A stretch of DNA of 15,356 nucleotides from JBALVT01 sp036961345 (GTDB taxonomy: Bacteria > Pseudomonadota > Gammaproteobacteria > Pseudomonadales > Halieaceae), in NCBI GenBank assembly GCA_036961345.1, contig JBALVT010000095.1, forward strand, positions 1-15,356. The letters run 5' to 3'. This document shows, in pieces, positions 12,672 to 15,356 of this stretch; positions within the stretch are counted from its first letter, which is position 1; the number at the start of each line of letters is the position of its first letter. The position numbers and the translations under genes were made by a program. The notes under the pieces were generated by a model. That model made no database searches. It saw nothing but the letters and a program-made list of their open reading frames with translations, and was not told the DNA's origin.

Positions 12672-15329
12672 ATGCGTGACGCCAAACCAGGCACGATTTT
12701 TCTCAAGGACTATCAGCCCCCAGCCTATTTAATAAGCCGAACAGAACTGGACTTCGAACTTTTCGAAGATCACGCTCTGGTGCACTCCAAACTCTCTATG
12801 TTCAGAAATCCTGAGGGGGCGGCCGATTCTGAATTGGTTTTACACGGTCAGGATCTCACGCTACTGTCTGTGAAGCTCGATGGCGTTACTCTAGCCGAAG
12901 ATGCCTATCAAACTGGCGAGCAATCCCTGACTGTCGCTGTTGTACCTGCGCAATTCACTCTACAGTGCACCACCCGCATTCAACCCCAGGACAACACGTC
13001 TCTCGAGGGTCTGTACAAATCTCGCACGATGTTTTGCACCCAGTGTGAAGCGGAGGGCTTTCGCAAAATCACTTATTACCTGGATCGCCCGGATGTGATG
13101 TCGGTATTCACCGTGAGCATCGAGGCTGACTCAACGCTATACCCTGTTTTGTTAAGCAATGGCAATCAGGTAGAAAACACTGTTTTGGGCGAAAAAAGAC
13201 AACGGGTAGTCTGGCATGACCCACACCCCAAACCTGCCTACTTGTTCGCCTTGGTGGCGGGAAACCTGGAGTGTATTGAAGATCAATTTGTCACTTGTAA
13301 TTCCCGCGAGGTAACGCTGCGGATTTTTGTAGAGTCCAAGGATATTGGAAAATGTGACCACGCGATGTCGTCACTAAAACACTCCATGCGCTGGGATGAG
13401 GATGTTTATGGCCGAGAATACGATCTTGATATTTTCAACATTGTTGCGGTGGATGATTTCAATATGGGGGCAATGGAAAATAAAAGCCTCAATATTTTTA
13501 ATTCCTCCTGTGTATTGGCTAGCCCACAGACTACAACCGATGCAGGTTTTGCGCGCGTAGAGGCCATTGTTGCGCATGAGTATTTCCATAACTGGTCGGG
13601 TAATCGCGTAACTTGCAGGGACTGGTTTCAGTTGAGCTTGAAAGAGGGTTTTACGGTTTTTCGCGACGCAGAGTTCTCCGCGGATATGGGGTCTCGCACG
13701 GTAAAGCGAATTGAAGATGTAACCCTTCTTAGAACGGTACAGTTTGCCGAAGATGGAGGGCCCATGGCGCATCCGGTGCGCCCGGATTCCTTTATCGAAA
13801 TATCCAATTTCTATACCGCCACGGTTTATGAAAAAGGTGCGGAAGTAGTTCGCATGATTCATACACTGCTGGGGGCAGATGCTTTTCGCCGTGGCTCTGA
13901 TTTGTATTTTGAACGCCATGACGGTCAGGCGGTCACCTGCGAAGATTTTGTTGTGGCGATGGAAGAAGCCAGTGGCTTTGATCTAACACAATTTCGTCGT
14001 TGGTACTCCCAGTCTGGCACACCGGTTTTAGGTCTCAGCGATGACTATGATGAGGCCGCACAACGCTACACCTTGCATGTAACGCAGTCGTGTCCTGATA
14101 CGCCAGGACAGACCGACAAAAAGCCGTTTTTTATCCCGCTTGCCATGGGGCTTCTGGGCGATGCGGGTAACTTGCCGCTGTACGTGTCCGGTCTTGAGGC
14201 GGATATCGAAACCTCAGACAATACCCACTGCGTCTTAAACATCGACAAGAGCCAGCAAAGTTTTGTTTTTGAAAGGGTAGGGGAGCGCCCGGTACCGTCA
14301 CTGCTGCGCAGTTTTTCGGCACCGGTAAGACTCGAATACAATTTTAGTAGGCCGGATCTCTACGCGCTAATGAGCCGGGATGGCGACGGCTTTGTCCGTT
14401 GGGATTCCGCACAGAAATTGGCGCTGGGAATAATTACTGACGTCGAGACGCAAATTTCTGACAAGCAGCCAATTGTGGTTGACCCACTGCTCACCCAGGC
14501 CTGCGGTAACCTTCTTCAGGATGCCTCATTGGACCCGGCAATGGTCACAGAGATGCTCATGCTTCCAGGTGAAAATTACCTTGCGGAGCTTGCCAGTGCT
14601 GCCGGTGGAGCGGATATTGAGCGCATCCATAGTGCCCGCAATGCCGTGCATCGGGCGATTGGTGTTAGCCAGCTTGCCCTGTTCAAGGAGCGTTATGAAA
14701 ACCTGGATAACCAGGCGGATTACGCGCCTGGGGCCATTCAGGTCGCCTCGCGTAGCCTGCGGAATATCTGTTTGGATTATCTGGCCGGCGCTGACAGTGA
14801 TTTACTGCATCTGGCCCAGACTCAGTTTACCAATGCGAACAATATGACGGATCGGCTCGCCGCTTTGAAAGTGATCGCTTTTCGTGGATCGTCGGAGCAG
14901 GCTGATGAGGCACTGGATGCCTTTTATCAACAGTGGCGCTCAGAGACCCTGGTGGTTAACCAGTGGTTACAGGTTCAGGCGTCTATGCCCACAGGCGATG
15001 GCCTGGCCCGGGTAGTACGTTTAATGGAGCACCCTGACTTCGACCTGAAAAACCCCAACAAGGTAAGAGCGTTAGTGGGGCAATTCGCGAACAACAACCC
15101 TGTTAATTTTCATCGAAGTGACGGCGAGGGTTACCGCTTGCTGACCGATGTCGTTATCGAACTGAATACCTTGAACCCACAAATTGCCTCACGGCTTTTA
15201 AACCCTCTGACCAAATGGCGTAACTACACAGGTCGCCAGGATTTGATGCGGAAGCAACTGGAGCGGTTGGCTGGGCAGCCAGCATTGTCTACGGATGTAT
15301 TCGAGGTTGTAAGTAAGGCACTCGGGTAG
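12672..15329 (+). CDS. pepN: Aminopeptidase N (M1 family zinc metallopeptidase)
   Basis: This is an 885-aa cytoplasmic aminopeptidase that removes N-terminal residues from peptides. I start it at ATG 12672, with GGAG seven bases upstream, rather than at the longer in-frame ATG 12636, which lies inside the DUF2797 gene. The exopeptidase motif GAMEN is at 266-270. The zinc ligands are His302 and His306 in HEYFH and Glu325 in LKEGFTVFRD, with catalytic Glu303 and transition-state Tyr386 (VYEKGAEV). These are offset by exactly +5 from E. coli PepN, so the core is intact. The length is close to the E. coli enzyme (870 aa), with the helical C-terminal domain complete before the TAG at 15327-15329. 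It is the last gene of the nadK-to-pepN strand. Confidence 0.98.
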   Translation: MRDAKPGTIFLKDYQPPAYLISRTELDFELFEDHALVHSKLSMFRNPEGAADSELVLHGQDLTLLSVKLDGVTLAEDAYQTGEQSLTVAVVPAQFTLQCTTRIQPQDNTSLEGLYKSRTMFCTQCEAEGFRKITYYLDRPDVMSVFTVSIEADSTLYPVLLSNGNQVENTVLGEKRQRVVWHDPHPKPAYLFALVAGNLECIEDQFVTCNSREVTLRIFVESKDIGKCDHAMSSLKHSMRWDEDVYGREYDLDIFNIVAVDDFNMGAMENKSLNIFNSSCVLASPQTTTDAGFARVEAIVAHEYFHNWSGNRVTCRDWFQLSLKEGFTVFRDAEFSADMGSRTVKRIEDVTLLRTVQFAEDGGPMAHPVRPDSFIEISNFYTATVYEKGAEVVRMIHTLLGADAFRRGSDLYFERHDGQAVTCEDFVVAMEEASGFDLTQFRRWYSQSGTPVLGLSDDYDEAAQRYTLHVTQSCPDTPGQTDKKPFFIPLAMGLLGDAGNLPLYVSGLEADIETSDNTHCVLNIDKSQQSFVFERVGERPVPSLLRSFSAPVRLEYNFSRPDLYALMSRDGDGFVRWDSAQKLALGIITDVETQISDKQPIVVDPLLTQACGNLLQDASLDPAMVTEMLMLPGENYLAELASAAGGADIERIHSARNAVHRAIGVSQLALFKERYENLDNQADYAPGAIQVASRSLRNICLDYLAGADSDLLHLAQTQFTNANNMTDRLAALKVIAFRGSSEQADEALDAFYQQWRSETLVVNQWLQVQASMPTGDGLARVVRLMEHPDFDLKNPNKVRALVGQFANNNPVNFHRSDGEGYRLLTDVVIELNTLNPQIASRLLNPLTKWRNYTGRQDLMRKQLERLAGQPALSTDVFEVVSKALG

Positions 15330-15356
15330 GCTAATGGTACTTGCTCAAGCGGAATG

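Noticed and set aside
1..15356. CRISPR array, insertion sequence, prophage, or known defence or toxin-antitoxin system
   Set aside because: No regularly spaced direct repeats, transposase, integrase, phage structural gene or toxin-antitoxin pair was seen on either strand.

Overview
The window reads as chromosomal DNA of a gammaproteobacterium, probably a marine Cellvibrionales/Pseudomonadales-type organism. The reasons are the gamma-type tRNA-Asp with encoded CCA, the block of DUF1853, nadK, rhomboid, yeaC (DUF1315), DUF2797 and pepN (an order I recall from Pseudomonas and relatives), and a monomeric zinc aminopeptidase N very close to the E. coli enzyme in its numbering. The taxon is inferred; there is no rRNA here.

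Layout. 1-190: tRNA-Asp(GTC) and its intrinsic terminator. 188-2575: a small module made of a LysR-type regulator on the minus strand, a divergent gene for a glutathione-S-transferase-like protein of about 411 aa, and directly after it the remains of a short-chain dehydrogenase gene. Only about 22 N-terminal codons and about 20 C-terminal codons of that gene survive, joined out of frame. 2592-6024 (minus strand): a large lipoprotein with an InlB-like domain, calcium-binding MopE/thrombospondin-type-3 repeats and a C-terminal CAP/SCP domain, then a rhomboid intramembrane protease, then an alpha/beta hydrolase whose gene is tightly coupled to that of the rhomboid. 6025-6350: a gene-poor divergent intergenic region full of inverted repeats.

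6351-8739 (plus strand): a small four-helix membrane protein, lipoyl synthase (lipA), and a PLP enzyme of the ACC deaminase/D-cysteine desulfhydrase fold family. 8751-9695 (minus strand): DUF1853, a putative nuclease-fold protein. 9761-15329 (plus strand): NAD kinase, a second GlpG-like rhomboid that starts on the base after the nadK stop, yeaC, a DUF2797 protein starting at TTG, and aminopeptidase N. DUF2797 and pepN are separated by one base.

How the genes fit together. Most of the right half is housekeeping: lipoylation of 2-oxo-acid dehydrogenases, NADP synthesis, and peptide turnover. The left half is accessory in character. The LysR/GST/SDR module sits next to a tRNA and is decaying. 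The surface lipoprotein with its neighbouring rhomboid and hydrolase may form a cell-surface unit, though that link is only by position. I see no CRISPR array, insertion sequence, prophage gene or classical defence system. The points most worth following up are the internally deleted SDR, the chimeric Ca-binding repeat array, the interlocked inverted repeats at 6078-6256, and the GIY-YIG-like signature in DUF2797.
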